Source: Trileptium ribeirensis (lineage: Eukaryota; Nematoda; Enoplea; Enoplida; Thoracostomopsidae). From it: a stretch of DNA of 64,000 nt. The position numbers were made by a program, and so were the translations under genes. The notes below the pieces were generated by a model. That model was not told the origin of the DNA. It saw only the letters and a program-made list of their open reading frames with translations, and searched no databases. The DNA is taken from the NCBI GenBank assembly GCA_030248225.1, contig JASANE010024883.1, forward strand, positions 1 through 64,000, read 5' to 3'. This document shows, one piece after another, positions 27,720 through 40,079 of this stretch. Position 1 is the first letter of the stretch; the number at the start of each line of letters is the position of its first letter.

Positions 27720-28575
27720 ATGCATTATCCTAAATTTCATTACGACAAAATAAAAGTAGATACCATGAATGCGATGAAGTCCCAAAATTCAGTCCCACAA
27801 TGGGCTATTCCAAATTATATCTATGCAAGTGAGCCAGCAACCGTAGCAAAAGTTAAATCAAATACGGTTTTGAAAACGCCAAAAACAACACTGTACGACA
27901 CGACTATCTCGCTCGTTGGTCAATTACAACTCAACGAACCGTTAATCGAAATAAGAAAATCCTAAAAATAACTCTACTTTATTCGAAACCAATCGCCGCC
28001 AGATGATGATAAAAGTTCCGTCCGGGCACGTTCGGTTAGTGCTCGTTTAATAAAGCATGAAAATTGGATTTAAACCACAACTCTACATATATACATGTAT
28101 GCTGTATGCTATACAAATATGGTCGGTAGACTGTTCTATGAATTACGGCACAAGAAAGAATATCATAACAACGGCTCAGCGCGATTATCATACTTTGTTT
28201 CGCAATTATTTACAGCAATATATACTTTACATCAGCAACCGCATCGATGACGCAGTGCCATGCTTTGGAAGGCTGTGTAAAGTAGGGAGTAAACGTGAAG
28301 TTAACACTTCCATCAAAGCAAAAATCTACTGTACACATCGGAAACAAGGTTCGCAAAATTCTTTGACATTTCCAGGCTTCATCTATTGGAGAAAGCAAAA
28401 CACCACGAGGCAGGGTCGTCGAGGCGTTAGCTTACTTAAAGATGCCCAACCGTTGTTCATAGGTGTTCCTAGGCTCACATGCAATGAGCTCCCGATAGCA
28501 GTATTGCTCGATTGTCTGCCATGGAGACAAGTTGTGGAGGAAGCAACGGCACTAAACTACTGCTGGCACAGGTGA
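27720..28575 (+). other. Unidentified open frames, 81 and 172 codons
   Basis: Two consecutive plus-strand frames (27720-27965 and 28057-28575) are unusually long for this AT-rich DNA. The second ends near a donor-like GGCACAG|GTGATA. They are in different frames and separated by about 90 bp with stops. The second contains Cys-, Lys- and Arg-rich stretches (FGRLCKVGSKREVN; KQNTTRQGRRGVSLLKDAQP) but no motif I recognise. They lie inside the E-F intron on the opposite strand. They could be a decayed retroelement, an antisense gene, or chance. Confidence 0.2.
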
Positions 28576-29073
28576 TATATATTAATAAAAGGTATTACAA
28601 GTCTCTAAGTTTACTCGCACGGGTGAATGGAATACGCCAACTCAAGCTTACGAGACGTGTGCCACAGACCAGTAAGACACACGGCCACATATATATGCAG
28701 GTATATTATATACCAGAGGTGATATGTATACATCAGGGAGTAACCGTAATTACGCTTCCGGTTCCGGTAAAGTTCAGGTTCCGGTTCCATCGAATTATTG
28801 CCTAAATGGAAGTGCCGGTTTCAGGCCCCGCGGATAGCTGCTTAGCGTATTTTGTGATAACAGTTTATTATTATACCAGACAAAATTAGCTAACAAGCAA
28901 AACCATAACTGTTCTTGATGCTATTTTATAACACAAAAAAGAAATATATTGTCTTCGTGTTCGCCCAGGCTCCTATGGTTGCATCTTTTATTTCTCAACT
29001 TACATATATCGACCTCTACTAAAGTTTATATGACACGAGAAATAACGCTAATGGATCAAACATTAGCATATGT

Positions 29074-30014
29074 ACTAGTCGTTAGTGGCATTACATTTGT
29101 GAGCGGAGCTTGGGCTGTGGCATACGAATGTACTCAATTTTATGTTCTTGTAATTACATTGCATAGGGCATAGGGCTTTATCATTGGTAAAAATATTATA
29201 TTTGAATTCTTCGACCCAAAAACCCTATAATGTTTGATCGAAACGATTCTATTTCAATAAATAACACAAATATTGCAAAATTCTCTATTTTAGCTGCATA
29301 AAATTAACTAATTAGTTAATTACTAATTAACCACTCAAAATTTTTTAATCCCAAATATCAGGTGCACACTCTGACATGATAGGCTTTCAAACAAAAAAAA
29401 GTTTTTTAAAATCCGTTCAGTGGTTCTTGAGATCCGTCGGACCGAACGAACGAACGGACGGACATCGACCTTTTTAGTCCCAGACGGAAAATAACTAGTC
29501 GGTAGTGGAACTACATTTGTGAGCGGAGCTTGGGCTGTGGCATTACGAATGTACTCAATTTTATGTTCTTGTAACTACATTGCATAGGGCATAGGACTTT
29601 ATCATTGGTAAAAATATTATATTTGAATTCTTCGACCCAAAAACCCTATAATGGTTGGATCGAAACGATTCTATTTCAATAAATAACACAAATATTGCAA
29701 AATTCTCTATTTTAGCTGCACAAAATTAACTAATTAGCTAATTACTAATTAACTACTCAAAATTTTGTAATCCCAAATATCAGGTGCACACTTTGACATG
29801 ATAGGCTTTCAAACAAAAAAAAGTTTTTTAAAATCCGTTCAGTGGTTCTTGAGATCCGTCGGACCGAACGAACGAACGGACGGACATCGACCTTTTTACT
29901 CCCAGACAGAAAATAACTAGTCGGTAGTGGAACTACATTTGTGAGCGGAGCTTGGGGTCGGACCGAACGAACGAACGGACGGACATCGACCTTTTTACTC
30001 ACAGACAGAAAATA
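29074..30014. repeat. 421-bp tandem repeat, two full copies plus a partial third
   Basis: ACTAGTCGTTAGTGG / ACTAGTCGGTAGTGG starts recur at 29074, 29494 and 29916 (periods 420 and 422). Each full unit contains GTGAGCGGAGCTTGGGCTGT, a spacer, TTGAGATCCGTCGGACC, a (GAAC)n(GGAC)n run and GACATCGACCTTTTTA. The third copy jumps early from the first motif to the GAACGAACGG run, so it has an internal deletion. The array is nested in the 28734-30610 element. Confidence 0.9.
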
Positions 30015-30090
30015 GAAACGCTTCGCTCAGCTACGCCGAGCTCCACTCAAAAACGATTCGCTCGGCTTCGCCGAGCTCCGCTCAATAAAT
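30015..30090. repeat. Inverted-repeat hairpin motif GAGCTCGGCGAAGCCGAG
   Basis: Two related copies (CGCTCAGCTACGCCGAGCTC and CGCTCGGCTTCGCCGAGCTC) lie in tandem. The second can fold into a perfect GC-rich stem. A copy on the opposite strand occurs at about 38105-38132 (GAGCGGAGCTCGGCGAAGCC). GAGCGGAGCT also opens the 421-bp units. This looks like the end of a dispersed repeat family. Confidence 0.65.
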
Positions 30091-30618
30091 TTTTGAAGTA
30101 CTCTGTAGTCCGGGATTTGTCAACTATGCCGTTATTTGAGCTAGAGCCCCACGGTTCCTGCTTGTATCTTGCGATAACTATACTGCGAAATATGTCTTTA
30201 TCAGTTAAATTTAATGCTCGTGAACCCACAAAATAAGACAATGTCGAGTATTTCACATCGCTGAAGACTGTCTATCAACAGTAACGGTAACTGTCGCTTG
30301 GGCAGGCATGGTTAGTGTTTCTTGCTTTTTGAGACTTGAAACTGAGCTTCCTAAGCCCATTTTAAAGGCACAGCAAGACACACCCGCAGCGCAGTAGTAG
30401 AATCAGCACCTCAGAGGTTTAGCAAAACACCTAACGTGTTATTAAAACAACGAAATCACCGTGATAGTAAAATAACTATATTTGCCTATTATTCAGCACC
30501 AAAAATTTTTGTGAATATTTGTTTTAATTTTACCTTATTGATAAGAGCAGACTCCGGTAAAAAAAATCGCCGTTCCAGTTCCGCCTAATTTCGGTTACGG
30601 TTACTCGCTGGTATACAG

Positions 30619-33600
30619 GTGATACATATGTACAGAGGATATATCATAAGTGTATATGAGGGTAGGGTTACCCGCAATCTGTATTTACTACAGATTAGAC
30701 CATCGCACCGCACCTCTTCCCTGAAACTTTTAGCAGTTATGAGCAAAACTACAAAAATACGAGGAACCATCGAGGAAAATTATGCATTACCGATGTGGCC
30801 CCCACAGGTCGGCGGAACTTGGACACCCAAGTTCGTGATACATATTATAGTTATTGGATATTTTTATAACAAAAAATTTCACCGTGTAGCTTAAACTACA
30901 GCATATGAAACCTCGTCAAAGCAGGCTGCACTATAATACTTCGCAGCAGTTGCTTTCACAAGTATACATGCCGCCAATACATGTTGGATCACGCGTCGTG
31001 ATTAGGCAGTACAAATCGTAAACTGATCCAGAATATCGCAAATTATTGCGCCCTGAAGCGTTTACTTTTCTATTTTTCAATTTCATTTTTTTTCTCAATT
31101 AGTCGCTATTGCGGTTCAAAATAAAGTGTTCACGTTTTCCACTTTTGGTTCCAACAAAACATATCTTATAGGCTTCATTTTACTAAGACCTAAGAAACTT
31201 GGAATTGTAGCCTTATGATGATTTCAGCAGAAATTGTTACATAAAAGCCAAGACAAGTAAGGTTTCCCACCCACGCATTATCGTACTAAAATAACCAAAA
31301 ATATATAATATTTTAGACGATCCTTCCATATCAACAATTTCGATCGATCTTGAGTGAAAAACCACAGAAAATTCCCGCTGTGATATATGTTGACTGTATC
31401 GGCGGATGAATCAAAGCCACATTGTTTGAGCTGAGCAAGGACATAGTTTGACTGTCCCAAATAAAATGAAACACATGCTGGCTACGCGACAATCAGCGTA
31501 ATGATGTGCTGTGTGTGGCGCTTACGTAATGAAAGTCGCAAAAAGTTCGAACAACTAATCTTTCTATGAGTTATATGTTACATGCTATTCAAACAACAAA
31601 AGTATCGACAACCTTGAAAAAGATACTTTAACCAGTGCTATTTACGACAAAGGCTTTTAACCACTGCAAGCAATTCTTTAAGCGAATAAAACTTTTTGAA
31701 GCAAAAATGTGTATAACCATAACCACACAATTGTAAACCACAAAGTTTGGTTTTATAACAAATACACGTAAGCAAAATTTGACAGTTCAGCATTACGTCG
31801 CTCACGTCGTTACTTGATAGCCCCTAGGCGGCACGCACACAAGGCTTCTTGCTTGCTTCACTGCTGTCCAGGAGGTGGAGAAAATAGGGCGAATCTGACG
31901 GTGGAAAATGTTACGTAAAAGCAGGAAAATATGCGCGACAAAACGTAAATTGTAACCATTGCTTACATACCTCTATCTTGATGTCAGTTTGACGACATAT
32001 AATGCCAGTTATTGCGGCTAAAGCCGCAATCGAACAACAACCTGAATGTGTCAGCTTATTGCGTAATATTAACTGTGAAGGCAGCATGTCGACTGCGACC
32101 ATTTTCGGCAATAGCGCAGCAGATACAAACACATATAACAATATACCTCACACGTTCAGATACAGATCTATGTATATTGGATTGGGTATGTATCCACAAA
32201 AATTATTGAGCGATGAACTTTGATTGTTAAAAATTTTTGTTTTTCATTTCGAACGTTACCAGACGTGAGAAGGAGTCGTATTTTCACGCTGTGGTCGACT
32301 CGCTTACGAAATCTCGACAGAAGGCTCGCCAGGCTGGCAAAAACTCGAAGGTCGAGGGGAAAATGCCATCGTGAAAATTTGAATGAAAAATCAGATAATG
32401 TATTTAGAAAACAAAGCATTACCTGATAAATCGAGCCTAAGGAACCTTCGTGCCGAGGCTGTTCGAAAACTTAGTTCCACTTGCACAAAAACGTAGACTC
32501 TTAGGCTCAAAGCTCGCTTAGATCGGTCAAACTAAGCCTAAAGTGCTCGGTTTTCATAAAATATTTTTCGGTTACGCCAATTTTAACAAAGAATTAAATT
32601 CTTAGACACCTCGTGAATGAAAAATGCTACATATTGTATTCATTACAGCTCACACTGAAGTGCAATTGTGTAGACATGAATAATTTTAGGTTAAAACGAT
32701 AAAGTAAACACACATTATCGCAGTCCTGATCAGACTCACTACGGGTAATTCACGATATATACTATACAAAGTGTTCCTGACAGATTTTTGAAGAAGAGTA
32801 TATACAAAACTTATACCGCAACACGCGACTTATGAAATGACACGATCGGTGTTTGCGACAGTTGGCACTTTTCGGAGGGGCATGCCGAGTTCCCATTTTT
32901 GGTTTGCCCCCATGTTTGTCCTGATGTTCCAAATTTGAACAGTAAACGAGGAAAGTTTGCTCACTATGAATGTTTGGAAAAGAATCGGAAGGGGGGGTGT
33001 TAGGGCGAAAATTACGGTGGGACATAACCAAAATAGTGAATTTGTACCCATTCCCCCGTATAAATATGAGGCAAATGAGGAAAAAGTCGACCGCGCCATT
33101 TCACAATTCATAAAAATGTGTCGTGACATAAGAGGTGTCAGACTCTTTTTCAACGCTCTATCATAAACACTTGAATATATTTTTTTAATTTGTTAACCAA
33201 CAAATAAAGAAATAGTTGCTAGATTTTATCATATGAACAAAAGGCGTTGTTGAACTTTTTTATCGATTATCACCATACCTCGTACACACAACGGGAAACT
33301 CTGCCCTTGCTGACGAGTTTATGGTTCCAAATTCAGGCCCCCTAACCGCTTAAAGTAGCCATGATAGCAACTATGCACTAAGTCCCCTAAGACTTGCCTT
33401 ATTTGGTGCATGCCACACAAATACAATTACTTTTATTGCATTTAGCAAACCCGAAAACCTATGGAAACGTTCAAGTTACCCGCATGCATCTATACTGAAA
33501 GTGGCGAAATTTGACTATTTTTCGTGCCAAAATTTAGCAGATTTTGCTCCGGCACCGTCCAACGGCTTTAATAACACAGTTAATATGTTCTTAAAATGAA

Positions 33601-34252
33601 TCTAACTTTATAAAACGGATTAAAAACACTATAACCCCATACTTCACCCACAACAAGCAAAAAACTTCCTTCGTAAAAATTTTGAAATTTTTATTTTTTG
33701 GGGTATTTTTTAAAGATTGGCTCATAGCTCAAAAACGGCAGTTCTGATGAAAGATTCGTAACAGTTGTAGCTCACGACGAAGAGGATTCTGCATGGTGGT
33801 CACCGTTCTTCGCTGCGGATCCTCTAGTGCAAAATATAGATAACGGGATGGCCAAATTTCAAAAAATGTGACTTTTCTCCTTTTTGGGATCCATTTTGAC
33901 CCGGAAGACGTCGTCGCGTGGTTTAGCAAGTTGTCGTGCATATATATACCTATAATACATGTCTGTACAGGCATTAACTAAAATGCCGTATTCCAATGAT
34001 GTTAATCGATTCACAGTAGAGGTGAAAACGGACCGTTGGAAACCGATGTCGGCCCAGCCCGACATGGCAGCCGGTAGAAATTCAATAACTAATGTCCAAG
34101 TGATATTCTATATCCAGTTTGTTTTATCGACTTTTTTATATTTAGCTTAATTTTGAAATGAAAAAACTGTATTCATTTGCTATAGTATATTGTGATAGCA
34201 CAAACCACAAGCATAGCATTACATACACGCATACATTGCTTAGTTTGGGTCC
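30619..34252. other. No gene seen (E-F intron)
   Basis: Patches around 31990-32400 and 33730-34100 are GC-richer and open in several frames on both strands, which argues for old repeats rather than exons. No motif is recognised. Confidence 0.45.
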
Positions 34253-34350
34253 CGGACAACTCGCAGCCGGACACTTCGTAGCCGGACAATTCGTAGCGCG
34301 GACAACTCGTAGCGGGGACAATTCGTAGCGGGGACAATTCGTAGCGCGAT
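34253..34350. repeat. Short GC-rich minisatellite, about 17-18-bp unit
   Basis: Variants of GGACAATTCGTAGCGG repeat about six times (CCGGACAACTCGCAG, CCGGACACTTCGTAG, GGGGACAATTCGTAGC). The array lies in the E-F intron. The short cysteine/proline-rich frames across it are artefacts. Confidence 0.85.
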
Positions 34351-36244
34351 GTTTCAATCTTGAAACTAGTTCACGGCCGTCATTTCATATTTCCACTGGT
34401 TTTACAGAACACTTAAACAACCCAACGGTAGGGGTTTATTTAGTAAAGGGTTCTTCAAGGTCTATAATGGGCTTGGAATGCCACTAAAAGGACCTTTTGT
34501 AATACATTCCGACACTGGCAACAACAAGATTGTTCCGTAAAATTTCACCTTGCGAAAAACCAATCCTTGTACAGCGAGCGAACGTGTTAAGCGATAAAAA
34601 AATCCATTAGGCGTACCGCTGGAGGTACTAAGTTACTAGCAACACTTTCTTTTCGAATACAACTTGAAGAAACAAATAGTTGCCGCCAATACAATTGAAC
34701 GGACTTATTCGAAAACCAGCTTAAACGCTAGTCATTAGAAGCACTTGAATGATAATAATTATTATTTAGAGAAATCGTTGGTCAGTAATTCCTTGCGTGC
34801 CGCATAACAATAAAGAGATAAAGCAATCAAAAGGTAGTCAGATTCGTACTAAGTATGAACTGCAGACCCGTGGAAAGCCACAATCATCAATAACAGCACA
34901 AGAAATAATTAATACTCGACATCTTTTAGCCCAAATCCATTCACGAGCCAATTTTTACTATAGAATCATGCTTAATATATTATTTGTGTAACGCTGCAAA
35001 CATAATTGAAAAATGTTTACGTATTCTTATCATTTCCGCTTACGTGTTCATGTGCTGTATTAGATAAACTCCAAGCGATATTTTAAACATTTTAAGGCTT
35101 CAAAATGTAATTATGTACAATTCAGCTTTCGAGATACCGTGTGCTTTATCATAAACATAAATATATCAAAAAACATATACAAACACCACGCTACAAATAT
35201 AAATTTATAATCTGAAATGTATCGCAGTAGACCACGAAACAGGCCTTTGCCACTGCGACCACCCGAATTTGCCCGTATAAAAACACTTCTACCATATAGT
35301 AGACACCGGTAACGTTTTTTACAGATTTTCCAAGTAAACCTATTTTACCAATAATTACACCTGCTAAGACTTAATGAGTATTTCCACAATGAGTATGTAA
35401 TATTGGATATACAAGTTGATCATACACAAAAGGTAAAAGCAATCATGGAAGTTAACCAGTTTAGCGATGCAGATTTCAAAAAATACATAAAACACATGTT
35501 TTATGTTGACTAAAAGGTCACGGTATAATATTTCTTTGGTTTATGTTTGATTTTGGCTATGGTAACATAGCTGATGCCATGCTTAATAAATCACAAAATT
35601 GTTTAGTGCAAATACATATAGCAACGGTAAGAACGTATATGTCAAATTAAAACGGTCTACGCACAAACTGTCAGTATAATCATATACACACGTTCACCAA
35701 GTCAATGGAAATGAAGGATATAACGATATGTTGAAATTTACAAAGCGTTCACGACATAGTTGTCTTAATAAAGACGAGGTACAGTAGTATTTAGTGTCCA
35801 CGGTTTACAAAGATAAAAACCATTCAAAAAATCTTGATTAAAGGGCGGTTCGACATGGAACATGTATGTGAAAAACAAAAAGCTGTTATAGCAGCTGTAC
35901 TAGGCGCATTATTTCCGTGGGTAACAGAACGCGATATTTCCGGATGTTCCTGGCCTTGACCGACACTTTTGCCGAGATTCAATATTCGTGGCGTAAATTT
36001 TGAAATTGCAAAATGAGATTTTAATTTAATTTACTTTGCATTTCATTTATATATACAGTATAAAAAAACTCTGCGTATTCTATACAGTTTTTGTAACAGC
36101 AGCCGTTGTACCATAGTATGCAATAACACTGATAGAGCTAGCAAATTTTTGTGCTTCAAAGCTTTAGTCTATAACGACGGCGTTTGGTAGCGACATTTCT
36201 GAAGTAAAGATTCTCGAAAACCGTGACAAAGATCAATACGGAAT

Positions 36245-36367
36245 GCAATACTAAAACTAGAAGCTGAAGAATAACCATAGATACTGCAATACTAAAACTA
36301 GAAGCTGAAGAATAACCATAGATACTGCAATACTAAAACTAGAAGCTGAAGAATAACCATAGATACT
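36245..36367. repeat. Tandem triplication, 3 x 41 bp
   Basis: GCAATACTAAAACTAGAAGC followed by TGAAGAATAACCATAGATAC and T repeats three times with no differences that I can see, implying a recent expansion within the E-F intron. Confidence 0.92.
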
Positions 36368-38099
36368 ATTTCGCAACAGTTAATTCACTATCTGACAAAG
36401 TACAAAAAGTCCGATTCTTTTAGATAGGCCTGCCTTGTGATCGTTATTTTATCATTTGTATAACCATTAAGAACAAAACAATTGCTAAAAACACCGCAGA
36501 AGCACCAAATATTGAAAACGTTTGATTTTTAATATTTTCGGAATATCAAAGGGTTTCTTTTTTAATATACAAGTATCATGCAATGTCGAACAAAAACGGA
36601 AAACAATACCACAGCCTGAAACCCTAGAAAAACTCATTATTCAAATATTAAATAGTAGATAAACGGATGACGTGTATATAATGTATTGCTGGTACACACA
36701 ATGGTGCAGATTCCTTTTGATTTCTAAAGTGAGTTGGGTGAGGAATAGGGACTAAATTTTCATATATACATGGTATAAAAATTACTGAGTTTGTGTTCGT
36801 AGTAATGTTAATTACATTAGCGAGAAACATATAATTTATAAAACAACGTAGAATATATTTTTGGAACGATTTCAGACAAAAATTGATATTTAACTTGGCA
36901 TTTTAAAACAGGATACGAAAGGATCTCGACGCTAGCCTACCAATTTTGGGACCATGCATGCCTCTCAAGCTCAAGCAACTGTGCGTAGCGCTCCAGTAAT
37001 ACACGAATATATTTTTCTAAGAAAAAAACATGCCAGCATTTCTATAAATTATGTACATAAAAGCTGCTGAAAACTCTACACACATGCTTTGCAAACCAGT
37101 TATTTGTTATTTTATTAAACGCATTTTCGAATATAATTATGATGATAAATTATTTATGGTAAATGTAAAATATTAATAAATTCATTTCAAAAACAACAGG
37201 CAAACCTACGTGGAGATTTACGAGAAAAAAATTCAACACCATGTTTAACTTGAAGATCGATACCAATCCGTAAGATCGTTTAAAAACCTGGTGCTAACAC
37301 GTTTGATATAAAATAATACAGTAGTCACTCTTCTAACTAGCGCTGAGGAATGAAACCGAACTGTCCAATGTAGCATATCAATAGAATTCCTCGCACACCT
37401 AAATCAGGGCGGCATATATTCAAATTGGTCTTTCTACATCAAAGATAAGAACGCCGTAGCATTCAACGTTTGCAAAAACAACTACAAGTACTGAAAAATT
37501 ATGTTTAAGCAATCCCGGTTATGCGCTAAATCTTTGAGTTTTTTCAACATGCAAAACCACTTTACTCCGCTTCTGCACAGTTTTAGCACAAATCCTGTTT
37601 GAAACAAAACACTAACATTGCCTGACAATGCCAAACTAAAGGTAAACAAACCACAGTATTTATATACCATTCACTTTTCGGCAAACACGATGGCGATGAA
37701 AATATTTTGGCCTAACACACTGACAAAACGGTAATTTAATATTATACAAGGTAAGTACTAGGTACGAGAAAATTACTTAACATAAGGCAAATAAATAAGC
37801 GTACTAACCAACTTCTAAGCCGATAGCAAAACTTAATTTTGAACCCATTACAAGGTCTACATACTTGATGTATTTGCATGCAACTGTATCATTTTTATCA
37901 TGTATCGTAAAATTTAGTTAAGCTCGAGATATAATGCCGGCTTTTCCGAATCGGTGTGAGGGGACCCGGTATACATCATGGTTTTTTCTCGGCTGCCTCT
38001 GTTAAAAACGAGTGCGGTCCCCCCGAAGAAACTCACAGTTAACGATACAAAACTTGACAATATCACGAAAATGACCCCATTTTTTTTATTTAAAGAATT
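36368..38099. other. No gene seen (E-F intron)
   Basis: AT-rich. The segment 37930-38095 (TGAGGGGACCCGG, GTCCCCCCGAAGAAACTC) looks like a repeat leading into the hairpin at 38100. Confidence 0.45.
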
Positions 38100-38135
38100 A
38101 TTATTGAGCGGAGCTCGGCGAAGCCGAGGGAAGCG
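38100..38135. repeat. Dispersed copy of the GAGCTCGGCGAAGCCGAG hairpin
   Basis: TTGAGCGGAGCTCGGCGAAG followed by CCGAGGGAAGCG is the reverse complement of the motif at 30060-30086. The stem GCTCGGC/GCCGAG(C) is GC-rich in AT-rich surroundings. The flanking sequence is not otherwise shared, which suggests a short mobile hairpin end. Confidence 0.6.
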
Positions 38136-38951
38136 TTTGTTATTTATTTCACCTGAAGCTAAAAATTTGATTAAAGAAAATGAAAATTAGCGAACAAAAT
38201 TAGTACTTTTAACTAATAATAAGTATGTCAAAACTATTTGACATTCGTTATTAACCATTACATACGTGCCATATTTCAGAATAATTTCGGTACAAAATAT
38301 AATTCTAACCAAATAGCAAATTTGCTTTGTCAAATACAGATATTCTGTCATTGTTCCATTTTACACAAATTCAGAAATAGTTCCAAAATAAAATAACTGT
38401 GGTATTAATCCAACCAAAATTATTACGTCACGCCCCACCATGGCTTCACTTTAGCGGCGGTACCATACCAGTGCACCCATGGGAGCCTAATGACAAAAGT
38501 AAAAAACGGAAATTTATACCATTAAACCAAGAGTACATAACGGAAGACTGTGACACTTCACACTGCTATAATTTAAGCCCATGTTATATGGGAGGGCGTT
38601 TACGGTCATATCCATCTTATTTTTTGGGATTTAAACACATCGACATCCCATAAAACTGGGTGAATATGTTTCCTCAGAAATAAGGAAGGTACGACTAAAT
38701 ACGCACGTGACATCTAAAACAGGTTTCCATTACGTGTGAGGAAATGGGGAACACACTTTTACTTTATGCACTTTTGATAAACTTTGGCACCTATTACATA
38801 CACAGCCAGCAATACCATTTGGTTACGTAAATGCGATGTAAGTATAACGCCCAGTAAGTAATTGAGAATTGAGGACCTGAACTATTCAAAACAATGTGAC
38901 TGGCCAACAATACCAAACCTATCAGCATTCTAAAAATATGTAACTTCTTAC

Positions 38952-39185
38952 AGCTAGTATCGGAGGTAAGTCCATCGGGGGTCGGCAGTGTTTTGACTAC
39001 GGCTCCACTTGGCGGACCTGAACCTTGCTCGGTATAACCACGGAGCTCGATTTTGTAAAGCGAGTCTGGTTTTAGCTTATGGTCGTCTACTGGCTGGAGA
39101 CGAAATTCGCGCATTTTCGGGTCTTCGAGTAGCTGCTGTACCGGTGCACCGCGATCAGCAACTTCGTCGTCCGTTTTCTTTTCGA
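38952..39185 (-). CDS. Exon E: canonical second half of the FN3-4 domain
   Basis: The acceptor is AATTTTAG|TCGAAAAG, and the donor AGCT|GTAAGA. The exon is 234 nt, phase 1 in and out. Joined to C it reads NLTYTL-V-EKKTDDEV and completes an FN3 domain. LLEDPKMREFRLQPV matches the 'DP..T.....L' segment of neuroglian-type FN3-4, and KPDSLYKIELRGYTEQGSG followed by PPS is the E-F-G strand signature. The end (TLPTPDG) is the linker to the next domain. E ends in phase 1 whereas the recognised frame of exon F needs phase 2, so a connecting exon or another splice site must exist. Confidence 0.85.
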
Positions 39186-39612
39186 CTAAAATTAGTAATA
39201 AGTATTCAATCACAATCATTAAGCTATACACATGTTCAATGCGAAAACATCAAACAGTGGAATGCATAGTTCAAATCGAAAGAAACCACTACGCGCTTAA
39301 ATGAAGCTTTGACGTTTGGAATAACGTACAAAAGTTTGGTGGCGCTTAAATTATTTGGCCGCAGAACAATCAATTGAAACTATAATGAAAGCCAATAAAT
39401 AGTATAACTATGTGTGACACTGATTATATCCGTGTGCCTGAATTTTGTAAATATGGTTTTTCTCAACTTATTTCAGTTCGCATTTCACGTGGCTAGCCAA
39501 TGCTAGGAAATGCCGCAAATCTAAACGAAATGATTTATGTATTTATGCAAAACGAATACTGGATTCGGCAAACACCAGATTATTCTGGAATTTTGTTTCA
39601 AAGGTTTCTAAC

Positions 39613-39801
39613 CTAGATCATCTATTTCAGTAACTCGGCAAGCAGATGAATCTTTTTTATGTGATTCTGATAAAGCCGAAACTTTCACAGCGCTTTTTCT
39701 GTTTTTGTACTTGACGACGGGCGAGACATCGAACATGTTGTACATACTGCTAATGTCCTCGATAAATGTGTTTTTGACCGTAAGACAACTTACACACAAG
39801 C
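39613..39801 (-). CDS. Exon D: alternative second half of the FN3-4 domain (candidate)
   Basis: The acceptor is GATTGTAG|GC, only 95 nt from exon C's donor, and the donor is CTAG|GTTAGA. The exon is 189 nt, phase 1 in and out, and fully open. Its core (IEDISSMYNMFDVSPVVKYK then SAVKVSALSES) lines up with exon E's core (LEDPKMREFRLQPVDDHKLK then LYKIELRGYTEQ), that is, FN3 strands C'-G. Because D and E have identical phases and cover the same part of the fold, using both would place two second halves in one domain, so exclusive use is more likely. D is more divergent than E and lacks the GPPS turn. It could also be a decaying duplicate. Confidence 0.55.
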
Positions 39802-39896
39802 CTACAATCAATACCCACTTAACTAATGGTAGTAATTATTCAAAAATCGATAATTACATTCATTTTTGTATACTACATAACGTACCAAAAACTCAC

Positions 39897-40019
39897 CAAG
39901 AGTGTAAGTGAGATTATATCCTTTGAGTTCGCCGTTGTGTTCTATCGGATCTTCCCACATAAGGGCTATTTCCTCATCAGATAGAGGATACACGTCAAGT
40001 GAGCGCAGATTTCCGGGTC
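39897..40019 (-). CDS. Exon C: first half of the next FN3 domain (probably FN3-4)
   Basis: The acceptor TATTATAG is followed by GACCCGG, and the donor is CTTG|GTGAGT. The exon is 123 nt, phase 1 in and phase 1 out. With the A from exon B the join reads MPPG-R-PGNLRSLDV. It encodes IALMWEDPIEHNGELKGYN, the B-strand Trp and the N-G-x-L-x-G-Y turn typical of neuroglian/L1 FN3-4. The exon ends in strand C (LTYTL). Two downstream exons (D and E) could complete the fold in the same phase. Confidence 0.88.
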
Positions 40020-40079
40020 CTATAATATTGATCATAAGATAACAATAATATCGAATTGGGTGAAATTTTCTGCTCCAGG

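Larger units (their letters stand above)
28726..30618. mobile_element. Second hAT-like element with CCGGTT ends, larger cargo
   Basis: The element 28734-30610 begins CAGGGAGTAACCG and, read inward from the right, CAGCGAGTAACCG. The outer 8 bp are GTATACAT and GTATACAG, a 7/8-matching target duplication. The left end carries GGTTCCGGTT runs, and the right end carries decayed versions. The termini match those of 8051-9237 but the interior is different and is mainly a 421-bp tandem repeat. No transposase is recognised. It sits in the long E-F intron. Confidence 0.75.

Noticed and set aside
28734..30610. Minus-strand frames containing SKKVDVRPFVRSVR
   Set aside because: They are translations of the GAACGAACGGACGGACATCG part of the 421-bp repeat.
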